A DNA stretch of 64,000 nt from Thelonectria olida (lineage: Eukaryota > Ascomycota > Sordariomycetes > Hypocreales > Nectriaceae), in assembly GCA_020736575.1 (NCBI GenBank), contig JAGPYM010000022.1, positions 186,001 to 250,000 of the forward strand, in the 5' to 3' direction. The position numbers were made by a program, and so were the translations under genes. Below, one piece after another: positions 1-11,721 of this stretch. The notes under the pieces were generated by a model. That model made no database searches and had not been told where the DNA came from. It worked only from the letters and a program-made list of their open reading frames with translations. Within the stretch, counting starts at the first letter, position 1; every line of letters begins with the position of its first letter.

Positions 1-172
1 ATAGGCGCAAATTGTTGTGGTGCCCAAATCAATGCCGGGGATGAGGGGGGTCGTCTTAGACTGGTTTGGAGAGGACTGTGCGATATTAGGACAACTTTCT
101 CTACTAAAAAATAAAATAAACAAAAAGGAAAAAGGGAAAAAGAAAGGAAAAGGTCTGAAATATACTTACCAT
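1..172 (-). CDS. Hsp70-like protein, 5' end only
   Basis: Read on the minus strand, the first 60 bases encode PLIPGIDLGTTTICAY. This matches the phosphate-1 motif (GIDLGTT) that begins the actin/Hsp70 ATPase fold, so an Hsp70-like chaperone gene probably runs out of the left edge. The coding frame is open back to about position 103, where a pyrimidine-rich tract ending in AG looks like a splice acceptor. A strong donor (GTAAGT, minus strand, 169-164) follows an ATG at 172-170. Joining that ATG directly to the acceptor does not keep the motif in frame, so the first exon is unresolved. Only the N-terminus is visible. Fungal HSPA12-type proteins and canonical Hsp70s share this motif and cannot be told apart here. 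Confidence 0.5.
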
Positions 173-438
173 AATGAGGGCGTTTGCGATATTCAACACT
201 CAAAGGGGTCTATGCACCAAGTAGGAAGGAGAGCAATGAAAAATTGAGCCATGGGGTTCTTGATGTACACTGGTCTGGTCGTCGGGGGGAGAGCCGCCGA
301 TTTAAGTGCTTGTCTGGTGGCCCCCCGGTGCCCCTAGCTCCTGGCAGGGCCGCACCAGCAAGGGGTAACGTGTGCAGGTCCATAAAGATCGTTATCTCCC
401 CCTGCCGAGGCCACTGAAAATGCGCACCATGCATCAAC

Positions 439-1999
439 ATGTCCAATAACCCCCCTAACTACGATATCTATTCCCTTCTCCAGCTGAACGAGGATGGCAA
501 GCCTTCCCAGAACCCCGAAGAGTCGCGGCCACCACATCAATGGATCGACCACCAAATTACAATTGCCCAATCACACGACCCCGGCCGCCGACCGCAGATT
601 CACGAACTCAACACATATTTGAAGGATGTCCCCGATGGAGAGCGAGATGACCGGTTTTACAAATTACTAAGCAACAGTCGCGACGAACTGCAACAACCAA
701 ACCAGCGGAAGCAACTACTCTTTCAAGCCTTGACTTGCAATTGGGATGTCACAGTTGACACTCTGTATGGTTTTTTCGAAGAAGACCCACCCCGAGAGGT
801 ACTCGAGCAAGCGAAAGCACTATCATCAGATTGGACTTGGAATGATTGTCAGGAGGCGTTGGGAAGAGCCCGGGAAGAACGCAAGACCAACGCGGGGCGA
901 GGCATACGCAAGAAAGGGGGCTGGTTAGCCAGAGATATTAAGCGAGCTAAAGAATTATTAGAGGTGGGAGCACATAATACTTCAAATTGTTTTCTAATGC
1001 TCACGCTGCAGACAGGAAGAGAACAAGCGTCAAAACAGGCCCGCATCCCTAATAGAAATCGACAGCTCTCCTGACAGCGATCAGATGTCTGCCACGGGAA
1101 ATGATACCTCCAGTGTTAATAGCCCGGTTGGCCGAGCCGAGTTTGTTCCGAGGCCCACTAGAGGCAAAAAGCGCAAAACACCAGCCCATCTCGTGCAAAG
1201 CCCCCGGCCTCCTGCGTACCAGCTCGATCTTCCTGCCTTGCTGTCCACATCTCCATTACCGGAGAACATCATCCAGCAGGCGTTAGAGGACCTGGATCAA
1301 GTTACACCGGCCGCGTTTCAGGTAGTCTATGCAACAAACGCAGGCTTGCCACAGTCTGAACGGCTCCTGTTTCCTATTGCTGACGCGGATGGTTTGTGGA
1401 CTCTCGGTTTCATGGACAAACGACTCCAAACTATCTTTATTTACAACCCCCGGCTTATTAGCAAACCAGAGGCTGGCATCGCCAAGGTCAACACCATGCT
1501 GAATACTACCTCGTATTCGATTGTGCGCACGGCGCCAGTATTGTGTGAAGAGGACAATGACTCTGGAGTCATTCTTTTAGCGTCGGCCTTCTATATTGCT
1601 GTTGGCCACCGTATTCCACCGTGTCTCAACTTGGATTACTGGCGCTGCTTTCTCTACTCCTTCCTGAAAACCCTGCACGACAAGAACGTGGATACGGCCA
1701 CTCAGTTGAGCAACGGCCACCTGGGCTATAGGGGAGACGCATCTTCCTCTATACTGGAGCTTTGCAGAGCCTGGCTTCGAAGGGAGACATGTCTATCAGA
1801 ATCGGCGCTCGACGTCTCAAAGATCATCGCTTCGATTGAAACAAACAAGAATCAATATCCCGAGAAATACGTTACTAGCTTGAAGAAGGCCAAGACGTGC
1901 TGCGAGAAAGAAATGGAAAGCTTGCGAAGGCAGATTCAGAAAACCTGTGAGCTGTTCGACGAAGCACGGAGCAGCTGGACAAGGAGCCACACGACATGA
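439..1999 (+). CDS. Protein with degenerate Ulp1/C48-like protease domain
   Basis: Two exons (439-963 and 1016-1999) joined across a 52-bp intron give 502 residues. The join restores frame into a stretch around residues 187-197 reading LIEIDSSPDSD, a hydrophobic-plus-acidic patch like a SUMO-interacting motif. The C-terminal half resembles the C48 (Ulp1/SENP) fold. DGLWTLGFMD at about 301-309 sits where the family has HW.L..D, and DNDSGVILLASAFYI at about 355 sits where it has DCGV. In both, the catalytic residue is replaced (His by Leu, Cys by Ser), so peptidase activity is unlikely. It could be a SUMO/ubiquitin-binding pseudoprotease. The tail after residue 430 is predicted to be coiled coil. 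The C48 assignment rests on motif layout only. Confidence 0.55.
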
Positions 2000-3938
2000 G
2001 AGGGGGGGGGGGGAAGCCCGCCTACTCAAGGCCCGTTGTAGCGGTGCCAAGGCAGCTTTGCCGTCTTTCACGTTGGAAGCGGCGTCTTCCGGCTACTCAA
2101 GCTTCCTGATCTTCCTGGGCGGGACTGCTCTCGGGGTTCTCGAGCGCGGCCGCGTATTTCGATGCCTTGGTGATGTCGCTCAACCGGATGCCGAAATCAT
2201 TCTCCTCTGTCCTCTCCATAGAGTGCTTTAACGATAACCAATGGATTCATATTCCTTTCTATTATATTAATCACTAGTTTGGTGTAGTTTTATGAACTCA
2301 AAAAGATCACCGCAATGTGCCTTTGCTCCGTGGCCCCTCGCATTCCTCCTGGCAACAACAGGGGTGCCATTTATCATCAGCACCATCCTGTCTCCCCGCA
2401 ATGCTATATTTAAGGAACTCTCAGCAGCATCGGCTATTACTTTTCGGTGCTGGATATTACTAGAGTGGATGCTTATTGCATCCCACACATCAGGCGCATA
2501 CGGCCAGTGTTACCATAACTGGTCAATATCCAAAAATAGCTTTGGTAATACCTGCAGCTTGGATATCGGTTCCAGTTTCTGTTCAAGTGATTACTTTGGT
2601 CTAATTAGCCAACTACTAGTTCATTGTGATAACCTTTGCATGTGGCTGCAAGGCGAAGAGTGACGAACAGGGAGTCATATGGAATGGTGCCATCACATGA
2701 ACAGGTCTAGACCTTTTCCGACATCAGGAACACCTATCTATAGTTCTGCTTATAGCTCATCCGTTATACCTCTCGGTCTTGAGTTCAGACAAAGCCGAGT
2801 GACGTTGCAAATCTTCCCTATAGCGAATCGGGATCGGTCCCAAATTATGGTACATTGACAAAAAAACGTAGGTGGCAACTTATGGGTTGCATACGCGGTA
2901 AGCATCAAATGCTATCGGCACCTCTACTTCCGGGTGGCTTTACTTTCGGCCGAATGGAGTTGCCGAATTAAGGAATCTTGGAAAGTGGAATTGGTTGGCT
3001 TTTCTTTGTCTGGGTTGAGGATGACGCGTATATCGATCGCTGTAGCGTTTAGCCTGCGCCCCCGGCTTCTAGTCACTTCCTTGTACCTGAATGACTGGCC
3101 GTTGTTAAGACCGTGGCTGGGCCAACTGCAGCGGGCGAAGCTCCTTCGGTCAAAAGATCAATTGAGTGTGTTTGACCGGAGTGCAATATACTATGAAATC
3201 ACATCACACCCATGAGAACCAACATGCATTGGAAGCCAAAGATTCCTCATCCCCGGAGCTTATCCCGGATTTAGCAAAGAACAAGATAAAGTGCTTGCAG
3301 GAACCATATTCCATATGTCACGACCCCCTGGTGCGTTTGGGGCAGGGCAGGTTGCAGCGAGATCATGACATCAACCCTCGCCACACAGCCCGCTGTAACC
3401 TACCCTAGGCCACGCCACTAAGGTACGAGAAATTGATGTGCTCGCAAAGACCCATCCGGCGTTCGACATACCCCTGTCCCAAGCGCTTTGACAGCAGTTT
3501 GGGGCTACCGGGTCTACAGGGGACCCTTACACCGCATTCTGATCCTTGCTCAAGCATCCCGCTATCACAACCTGTCAGCCCAACATGTTCCACTGCTGTC
3601 GCGTAGGGTTGCGTTCCCGTCCTGTCGGTAACGAATGGGCTCACTGCCTCGCAAGCGCTGGCGGCTCCACTCCAACGCCGGAGGATGCGGACATGGAACC
3701 TAATTTCAACGTGCCACAAAAAGACGGACATCCCGTCACTTCCGGGGCCACACACCCCCCCAACCGTGACACAACCACGGACTTTGCGGGCACCACTTCT
3801 ATTTGGATCTCAAGATGACAAACTTGACGTTTTTGTTCATTCCCAACTGGTACTTTGACTTGTCTATTGTTAACGTGACTGTATTGGGGGCCTTAAGGGT
3901 AATTCTATGGACAGTGCCGAGAGCATAGTTGGCTGTGA
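2000..3938. other. Intergenic, no convincing gene
   Basis: Begins with a run of 12 G just after the stop of the upstream gene (2002-2013). Short open frames on both strands lack start context, splice signals and recognisable motifs. Nothing else is supported. Confidence 0.5.
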
Positions 3939-5810
3939 TCAAGGCAGAAATCGACGACGTCTGATCGTGATGGGCACCGGCCGATCAAAGGCGTGGGATC
4001 CAAACGGAAGAGCCCTATGCTTAGATCCGGCTTTCCTCGCCTCATCCGGCGAGGAAAGCCGGATCTCAAAATTGTGGAACATGAAAGCTACAGAGATTAG
4101 AATCGTCTGCCTTGCAAGTGCTTCTCCAGGGCATTTGCTCACACCTCCCCCAAAGGGAAACCAGTGGCCCTGGACCCCCTTTGTGACAAGCTTTGCCCGA
4201 CGGTCATCATTTGCAGACTTTGGGACTTCTTTTTCGACAGAAGGCTGATGTCCCAAGGATTCCGTTCGCGCCGGGCCACTCAATGGATCATCTGGGTATT
4301 GTAGGAACCGTTCGGCCCAAAAAGTGTCCACAGGATGCTGTGGCCCACCTTCGGACAAAGTACGGCCAGTGTTCCAGAACGAGTCGTCTAAACCACTGAG
4401 CCAGGAAGGAAACATGATGGGGTTGTTCGCCTCAAACTCCCAGCCTCCAGGAGTGCGGATTTTGATCGTAGACTTCCGGCCGACGGCACTGGCTACGCGC
4501 AGGCGGAGAGTTTCACAATAGATGGAGTTCAGAAGGGGCCGACTTGCGAGATCCCCTGTATTGGTAAAACCCGACCCCATAAGGTCGATTGTGGAAAGCT
4601 CCTCTTTGACCCGTTCGGTGATGCGCTTGTCTAGCAGGACATAAAGCATCATCCAAGCGGTAGCGGGTATGGTATTGGCGAACGTTCTATTAGAAGATGA
4701 TTAGTTTGGGTGATGCAAGATTAAGGTTATAAGGGAACTGACACGAAGAGGAAACCGAGCATTGCAGTATCCACGCCGTCTTCCGTAAAACCAAGGTCGA
4801 AGTATCGACCTAGCATTTTCCGAATATACTGAGAGCCCCACACCGGATCATACTCGGTACTCTGAAGAGCATGATCGTTGAGGCTCCGTGTTTCCTGGCA
4901 CGAAATTCTCCACTGCCGTAAGCTCTTAAGAATTCTATCCTGCGTCTGATAGGATGACCTTGAGAGCCACCTAGGTAGCCCTAGAGAGATGCGGGGGAAA
5001 GCATCATAAAAGCTCCAAAAGTCTTCATGGAGACGGGGGCATGTAGTGAATATATGCCTGCCGTACAACGCCTCAACTTCACTGCGAAAGACTTTAGTTA
5101 CCATAAAGGTATACAAGTCTGGGATCTGAATCCAGTCGTTGCTGATCGCAGTTTGTTGAAGTGTCTCGTTTGTAAGATTCTTGATAAAGCGAATGAGCAT
5201 AACCTTAAGGCCTTGGCCCTGAAGATACTTCATGAAGTCTCTCCTCTGGTGTTCCATGATTCGACGGCTCGGGTCTGGGTGGTTCGTTGAGAAAGGTAAG
5301 TCTGCCTCAAAGGCGGATATGTTGGCATGCTCGAACACCTTTGAGTCTACTTTGTGCAATCCAAAGAAGGTTTGGAACGCATAGAGGAGACTCGGTGTTG
5401 GGACGAGATGACGGCTGCCCTTCAGCATCCAGGCAATCTGATCTCCTGGGGATGCCAGATATAACCGACTGCCTGGAAGGAGGATTTGGATAGGGGTGTC
5501 ATGTAGTATGAGTCTATCGTATTCAGTTGTTGTTTTTCACACCTCATTCGTCGAGAACCTACAGGAGTTGCCGCAGGAATAGCTCCGGCCGAGCCATCAT
5601 TGACAAGACAGGACCTATGAAGGGTACGAGGCTGTGGACAGTGACGGGTGTCTTGCAGTTCGCATTCGCAAGCGTATTGCGATAATATGATAGTTTAACA
5701 AATAACAGAAGTAAGAGACTTCCGAGTATGAACACATGAATTAGGTTATCGAGCCCTGATGCCAACATGGCGGTGGGGAGTAGTGTCTTTGACAAGATAA
5801 GGAAGAGCAT
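3939..5810 (-). CDS. Cytochrome P450, CYP7-like
   Basis: Three exons (5810-5563, 5513-4743, 4686-3939) with introns of 49 and 56 bp give 588 residues, a little longer than a usual P450. The N-terminus has a hydrophobic anchor (about residues 24-42), placing it in the ER membrane. The I-helix carries ANTIPAT (343-349), the CYP7/CYP8 hallmark that replaces the usual AGxDT. ETLR (398-401) is the K-helix ExxR, and FGGGVSKCPG holds the haem-ligand Cys525. The reaction would be a haem-thiolate monooxygenation of a sterol, terpenoid or similar hydrophobic substrate; the substrate cannot be read from sequence. It is transcribed divergently from the MFS gene across about 660 bp and lies beside an acyl reductase and an alcohol dehydrogenase, which suggests a tailoring role. 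Exon 3 contains a perfect 19-bp inverted repeat near its end. Confidence 0.9.
4023..4066. repeat. Perfect inverted repeat, 19-bp arms
   Basis: Arms 4023-4041 and 4048-4066 are exact reverse complements around a 6-base loop (TCATCC). It lies inside the last P450 exon, about 90 bp before the stop, and would form a strong hairpin in DNA or mRNA. Confidence 0.9.
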
Positions 5811-6469
5811 GAGGAGAAGAATGGGAACAGCTTGAAAGGCTTCAGAACAAAGGCGAGACCGCAGAACTAAAGGTCAGCAAGTTAAATGTAAGACAGACAT
5901 TCTTTCACAATCCGTGTTAATCCGTGTTATGCGGACTCCCCCGTCTGGAACCTTCTATCAATTGTTGTCTGAGTAAATTCGGGAGGCCTAAGAATAGAAG
6001 ACACTATCCTTGTAATGGAATCATCTCCGAGTGTCATCAGGCGTCCTCTCAAGTGTCATTCCTGGAATTTGATCAGTCGTATGCACTAATTGGATGTGAG
6101 ACTGCGGTGGGTGGTTGCATCGGGTTTCGGAGGACTCGGCGCTTCTTCAAGACAATTCGAACGAGGCTAAACTCCACTGGACATCCGAGGCAGGATGCAC
6201 CTCGAATGCAACCTTCTCCTCCTTTGCATCCCTGTTCTCGTTCTCGGTTTGTAAAAGACTAAACGAATCACGCAGACAGCATGCGTTGCGGTGACCTTTC
6301 GTATGATTCGAAACGTTGCTTGCTGTATTCAAGCCTCTCTTAAAGAGTGGCCTGCGCTGTTATCACTGTGAGCAGACTATCGCTTTAATAACACCACACA
6401 TGCTCAAGTCCCTAAAATTACTTCGCTCCTTCACATTCGAAACTAGCTGGTCTCATACTTACCTACATC
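5811..6469. promoter_or_regulatory. Shared upstream region of P450 and MFS genes
   Basis: About 660 bp separate the two divergent start codons, so this must contain both promoters. No specific operator was recognised. Small open frames here have no support. Confidence 0.45.
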
Positions 6470-8397
6470 ATGGTTTATGAAATGTATACAAGGCACCAGA
6501 CAATAACTTTTGGACCTGGCCCAGCTACGGCAAATCTTGTATCCGTGAGTTCGGTGCGGACGATTTGGAAGCCCACATCTCAGCAACTCAGAGTCATGAT
6601 TGCCCTTTCATTGCTTGCCTTCATGATAGCGCTTGATTCTTGCATTATAGTTACTGCCCTACACGTAAGTACGATTCTACGGTGCGATATGACGAATGCA
6701 ATAATCTTCTAACAGTAAAAGGCGATCGCTATTGACCTCAATCTAACTGCCAATGAGAGCTTCTGGGTTGGCACTTCTTTTCTACTCAGTAATGCCGTGA
6801 CCATGCCGCTTATTTCGGGCGCAAGCAACCTATTCGGTCGTGTGAGATCGTTGGTTGCCTCAGTTGCATTATTTACTCTGGGTACAGCATTTTGCTGTCT
6901 AGCTCACTCTTCGCCTACTCTTCTCATTGGGCGCATATTTCAAGGGATTGGGGCAGGTGGGATCATGACTCTCACCCTGATGATCTATGCCGACATCGTG
7001 CCTCTCCGCGAACGTCCGAAGTGGTACGGCATTGTGTAAGGCTCCGGTACCTTTTTGGTCATCGTATCACTAATAAAGAGACAACTAGCCTCGCTTCTTG
7101 GGCTGGTGGAAATTGCATTGGCCCCGTTTTGGGGGCCTTATTGCCCAGAAGACGACATGGCGATGGATTTTCTATGTCATGTTCCCGTTCTGTATCTCGG
7201 GGATTATGGCCACATTTCTATTCTTCTCACGAGAATCAACCCAGAGAAGCGAAGAACAAGGCCCTGGGCTTGACTGGATAGGAGGGTCCTTCTTCACTTC
7301 GTCAGCGACACTATTTCTCATCTCCATTTCCTGGGGTGGTGTCCAATTCGAATGGGATAGCGCTGGTACTTTAGCTCCGCTCTGCTTGGGAAGTGTTGGG
7401 CTCATTGGGACCTGGTTCTACGAGAGACACTGGGCTGAGAACCCTATGCTACAACACCGCCTCTTCTCCAGTGCCAGTCAAATTTCAGCCTACATATGTG
7501 GTTCACTCCAAGGCCTCGTGGTACGTATGATCCCGTAAAGCAAGAACCATATCCTGACAGTTCCAGCTCTACGGCCAACTATACTACATTCCATTCTACT
7601 TTACATCGGTGAAAGCATATTCGCCCCTCGAAACTGGGGCTGCAACACTCCCGGTTATGCTCATCACGGTGCCAAGTTCCATCGTTGCTGGAGGTTTCGT
7701 CACCCGGACAAAGAACTATAGGTCGCCAATATGGCTGGGCTGGATGCTTATTGCCACTGGCTCTGGACTTACCCTCTTGTTCGACAGGAACATCCCGACC
7801 CCTGAGTGGGCCACAATTCTTGTGGTTATTGGGTTTGGTCATGGTGCAGTTCTGAATGCACAAGGCTTTGCCACTCAAGCTATGTGTAAGCGTGGTGATG
7901 AGACGCTCGCGGCGGCTATGTATGCATTCACTAGGCAATTTGGTATGGCTTTAGGAGTCGGCATCGGCGGGTCCGCTTTCCAAAATGCCATGAGGCTGAA
8001 GTTACAGGAAATGGACCTGCCTACAGATATTGCCAGAGATGGTGAGGCATACGCGACGGAACTCCACAAGCTACCGGATGAGAGTGCCCTTAAAGCCCAG
8101 ATTCTGGAGGCTTATGTCTTCGGCTTCAGGGGAGTATACCTCTTTTTCACATGTGTCTCCGGATTGGCATTGCTGTTGGCTCTACTTATTAGACATTTCG
8201 ATATGGAGCGGGAGGCTGAGAGCCAGCAGAGGTTAGAAGAAGGCATTAGACTGAGACGTTATCACCATATATCGCCTCTAATACTCCAGGACGCAGAGAT
8301 GGGGTTAAGGAACGGATCATTAGATCCAATCGCGGCCCCTCCTTCTGTCTCCATGAAAGGAAGAGCAGAGATCAAATTTTCTGGAAATTTCAAATAA
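6470..8397 (+). CDS. MFS drug/metabolite exporter (DHA2, 14-TM type), apparent frameshift
   Basis: Exons 6470-6664, 6722-7035, 7089-7520 and 7561-8397 encode a major facilitator exporter of about 592 residues, close to the usual 14-TM fungal toxin/drug pumps. Motifs include ALDSCIIVTALH in TM1, GRIFQGIGAGGIMT in TM4 and ASWAGGNCIGPVLG (motif-C-like) in TM5. In exon 3 the frame that carries GPVLG must move back one base to carry GLIAQKTTWRWIFYV. The slip falls in a run of five G (7131-7135), and one extra G makes the whole length a multiple of three. This is either a real null allele or a homopolymer sequencing error. The last intron can end at 7560 or 7566, a two-residue difference. It probably exports the product of the neighbouring P450, reductase and dehydrogenase. 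Confidence 0.85.
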
Positions 8398-9309
8398 CTT
8401 ACATCAGGACTTGATTACTGTAGAATAGATCAGCTATATCCAAGCTCTTGTTCAAAGTCTCCTACGCATATCAAGAGACAGTCAGCTGAACCTGGAATCT
8501 GAATGCCATGTGATCAACATGGGATGAAGTAACTCATGGATGTGGCACCTATTGAATAATATGGCTACCTTTGTGTTCAAGGGATAAGATGAGTGTATAA
8601 CGATGAACAATTTCTGCCGCTTCACTGCTGAGTGCGGAGCAAGGATGTTGCTAGGTTCACACCTATTCCAAGCATTCCACACAACTATTTTAGTCATGCT
8701 GGGTTTCTATAAGATTCCATGGCCGCTGTTCAAAAGTCCACTATCTACATCCCAGTAAGACATAAGTTCCTCTATGTTAGGAACCAACCGAAAGGGGTGT
8801 TTAACTCCGTGATGTCCGAACAAGTTCTTCAGCCTGCGTTCACATTCCAGATGCAGGCGCCCCGCTTCCTTCCGTTTGCCAAATCAAGCCGCAACTAACA
8901 TGTAACTCTTTAGTTTGTGCGTGGGGGTCCTTGGCGACCTCATATGCGAAGTCGAGGACGAGAGGAACCTCCTCCTTAGCCATCTGAAGGAGGGTAGATG
9001 AAACCCCGTTAGTTTGGCCAAACCATGATAATTGAGGAAATAACTCCGTGAATTCGGCGGTTCACCGGTCGATTACTATACTAACGCTACTCTCAATAAT
9101 TGGCTGCTTTAACGTCTCATCGTCTGCTCAACATGGATTCCAGAGGATTGAGGTGAAAGCTGGGATAACAGGAACCTTAAAGGCAACAACTGTTTTATAT
9201 TGGGTGAAGCTGATCCCGTTTTACCGATGAATTTGTTTTCAAAAGACATCACACCAAGCCCATAATCCTTCTCAATTAAACTTCCTTTTTACCAATCCGA
9301 ATATTCAAC
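8398..9309. other. Intergenic between MFS and reductase genes
   Basis: No coding signal. The last 250 bases before 9310 are pyrimidine- and A-rich, as expected for a fungal promoter and leader. Confidence 0.4.
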
Positions 9310-10578
9310 ATGACTTCCCAGACCAACAACATCATTCTTGTTACTGGAGGTACTGGGTTCCTTGGCAAAGTAGTTGTCGAAGAACTTCTCAGGCTTCGGG
9401 TTAACTACACCGTCCAAGAAGTCATACTTCTCGTTCGCAAGAAGGATCATTTGGACGCTAGGGCGCGTTTTGAGCAACATATCGCGACATCCCCATGCTT
9501 TGCCTCCCTCCCTCATGACTGGAAAAAATATATTCAGGTCGTGGAGGGAGACTTAGCAGCCCTCCACTGCGGTCTCCAGGCTCGCGAATATGAGCAAGTC
9601 TGCGGAACAGTCACACACATCATCCACACTGCTGCCTGCATCAAGTTTGATAGCGAGGTTTCAGAGGCTGTGTCATCCAATATCGACAGCTCACGCCATA
9701 TACTCGCACTTGCGAAAGATTGCGGGAACCTCCGACAGCTTGTCATCACGAGCACCGCCTATGTGACGCCCCCTCAAGAAGATCCCATATACGAGAACCT
9801 AGTGGAACTGCCCCGTCCAGCTAGCAAGCTTATCATGGAATTGAAAAGCGGAGCTCTCGGGAAACAACAAGCTATTGCCATCACCGGACATCCGAACATA
9901 TACAGTTTGTCGAAGTGCTTGGCGGAGCACCTAATCTGCGAAACAAAGGGCTCGCTTCCAGTAACCATTGTCCGACCAAGTATAATTTGCGCTGCACTCA
10001 ATTACCCAGTACCTGGGTGGATTGATAGCAAGGCTGCATTCGCGGGGTTAGTTCTTGGTTTTGGCAGTGGCGCACTCCGAGTCCTCAACGGGCGGCCAGG
10101 AACCAAGCTCGACATCGTGCCCGTGGATGTGGTTGCCGACCGGCTCATATACGAGACATTCCGTGAGGATTCCCAAGGCATTGAGAAACCGTATGCGCGT
10201 ATTGTCTTCTCCGTAGCAACAATGGAGCAGTCTCTCAATCTCCGGGAAGCGTGCAAGATGCTAGAGGCGTTTTTCAAACGGAATTTCCAATACATTGGTC
10301 CCCAAGGCCATATTCTGGATCTCTACCAGTTTCTTCACCACTATTTCCCTTTACATCTCTACGCAACAGTCAACCGCATCACGGGAAACAGAACAAAGGA
10401 GAGGGCGGCTAGAAAGGCATTGAAGGTTGTTAATGGCATGAATGTTGTCTTCAATCCTTATACTAACTACACACATGATTTCCGACCAAATGAGCCGACG
10501 GTTTCTTTCGACCCTACGAAATACATGCAAATTGTTTGTGGGGGAGTGAAAAGAAACCTAATGCAGTCCAGGCTCTAA
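9310..10578 (+). CDS. Fatty acyl-CoA reductase-like / male-sterility-type NAD(P)H oxidoreductase
   Basis: One uninterrupted frame of 422 residues. The N-terminus has the extended-SDR nucleotide motif GGTGFLG (residues 13-19), followed by a long Rossmann domain with the catalytic YSLSK (Tyr198, Lys202) and the following VRPSII. The layout matches the NAD-binding_4 (male sterility/FAR) family, which reduces acyl-CoA or carrier-bound acyl groups to aldehyde or alcohol. The C-terminal region (about 290-390) is short but FAR-C-like. No transmembrane helix is evident. The start is in good context (AACATGAC). It lies on the same strand as the MFS and alcohol dehydrogenase genes, which fits a tailoring step where an acyl group becomes an aldehyde for the next enzyme. 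The substrate is unknown. Confidence 0.88.
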   Translation: MTSQTNNIILVTGGTGFLGKVVVEELLRLRVNYTVQEVILLVRKKDHLDARARFEQHIATSPCFASLPHDWKKYIQVVEGDLAALHCGLQAREYEQVCGTVTHIIHTAACIKFDSEVSEAVSSNIDSSRHILALAKDCGNLRQLVITSTAYVTPPQEDPIYENLVELPRPASKLIMELKSGALGKQQAIAITGHPNIYSLSKCLAEHLICETKGSLPVTIVRPSIICAALNYPVPGWIDSKAAFAGLVLGFGSGALRVLNGRPGTKLDIVPVDVVADRLIYETFREDSQGIEKPYARIVFSVATMEQSLNLREACKMLEAFFKRNFQYIGPQGHILDLYQFLHHYFPLHLYATVNRITGNRTKERAARKALKVVNGMNVVFNPYTNYTHDFRPNEPTVSFDPTKYMQIVCGGVKRNLMQSRL

Positions 10579-11721
10579 AATATTCTCCTTTACGATAGTT
10601 GAAGCATTCATCTAAGAATATGGAGCCGGTTATGTTGTCGTGCAGCGGTGGTTTAGCTTGCAGCAGAATCTCAGTTTAGCCAGTTCCCTTACGTTTCAGA
10701 TGGTACAATTAACGCTTTATTGTAAGAGAACTCAAATTATATGTTGTGAATCCATGAGGCCTAACATTAAAAAGACGCTATTTTCACAATAGTATTAAGC
10801 GGTTCATTATAAGTATACGCAACAATCGAATTTCTATAGGCGTGTTGATTATTGTTCAAGTCAGCTGTCAATAACTGAAGATGTTATAATAACATCCACC
10901 TATAGCAACCTGTGAGATGGTGTGGCAGTGCGACTTTGAGTCCTTTTTGTTTCTTTTCATTGGCTACTCTCTGAATCGGCCCCGGCAATGTACGGTACAC
11001 CGGAGCAATCCCGCTATGCTCAGCCCTCATGGCATTGTCCTCGGCCACCAAAAACAAAGTTTAGGGGCCTATTCTAAAAAAAACTTCCAAGTGATTGCAT
11101 TTGGGGCTAAGTTTGACACGGATATTGCTCCGGTAAGGTGGGTGTTAAAACTTTCCGGTTCGGCGCCCGAGGGCTAATAACGGGTGAACGGCACGGATTC
11201 CTTGCCCCGCGCATGTATTTGATATATCACATCTTCCCTTCGACCGGGGTTCCCATCGTAGGTCAACAAGATAACCAGTCATCTGTTGAGTAAACCCAGT
11301 CACACAAACCAAAGGATGTAACCTGGCTAGCATAGCCTCAAGTGCAAGTAGTTCAACAGCACCCTGCCACCCTCGTTTGCCGAATGGCTTTCCTGAATGG
11401 TTCCCTGTCCAGCTTTCTAACATACAAAGTTTAGTAACACCGAAAGGGGTGGCCATTAAGCATGTTTGTTATGCCTTCTATTTAAAGCGAAGACATATCT
11501 GGCAGGTGACAGGCCTTGTTAGTCCATGCATACCATCATCTACTCAGCATTTGCCAATCATTACCAATCATTTCTATTATTAGGATTGCATGTCTAGCTC
11601 TCTGATCCTTCAATGGTGTATATATTGACCATCTTGAGTGCTTCGAGGGTCATGAGCCTTGCTCGAGGAGACTATCGTTTGTTTGTTTTCTCATCTTTCA
11701 ATATTCACAATATCTCTCGAC
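10579..11721. other. Intergenic, AT-rich then mixed
   Basis: No gene supported. 10590-10910 is AT-rich; the rest has only short uncorroborated frames. Confidence 0.4.

Noticed and set aside
2292..2663. Plus-strand ORF of 123 residues after the pseudo-Ulp1 gene
   Set aside because: No splice signals, no motif, and an opposite-strand frame is just as open.
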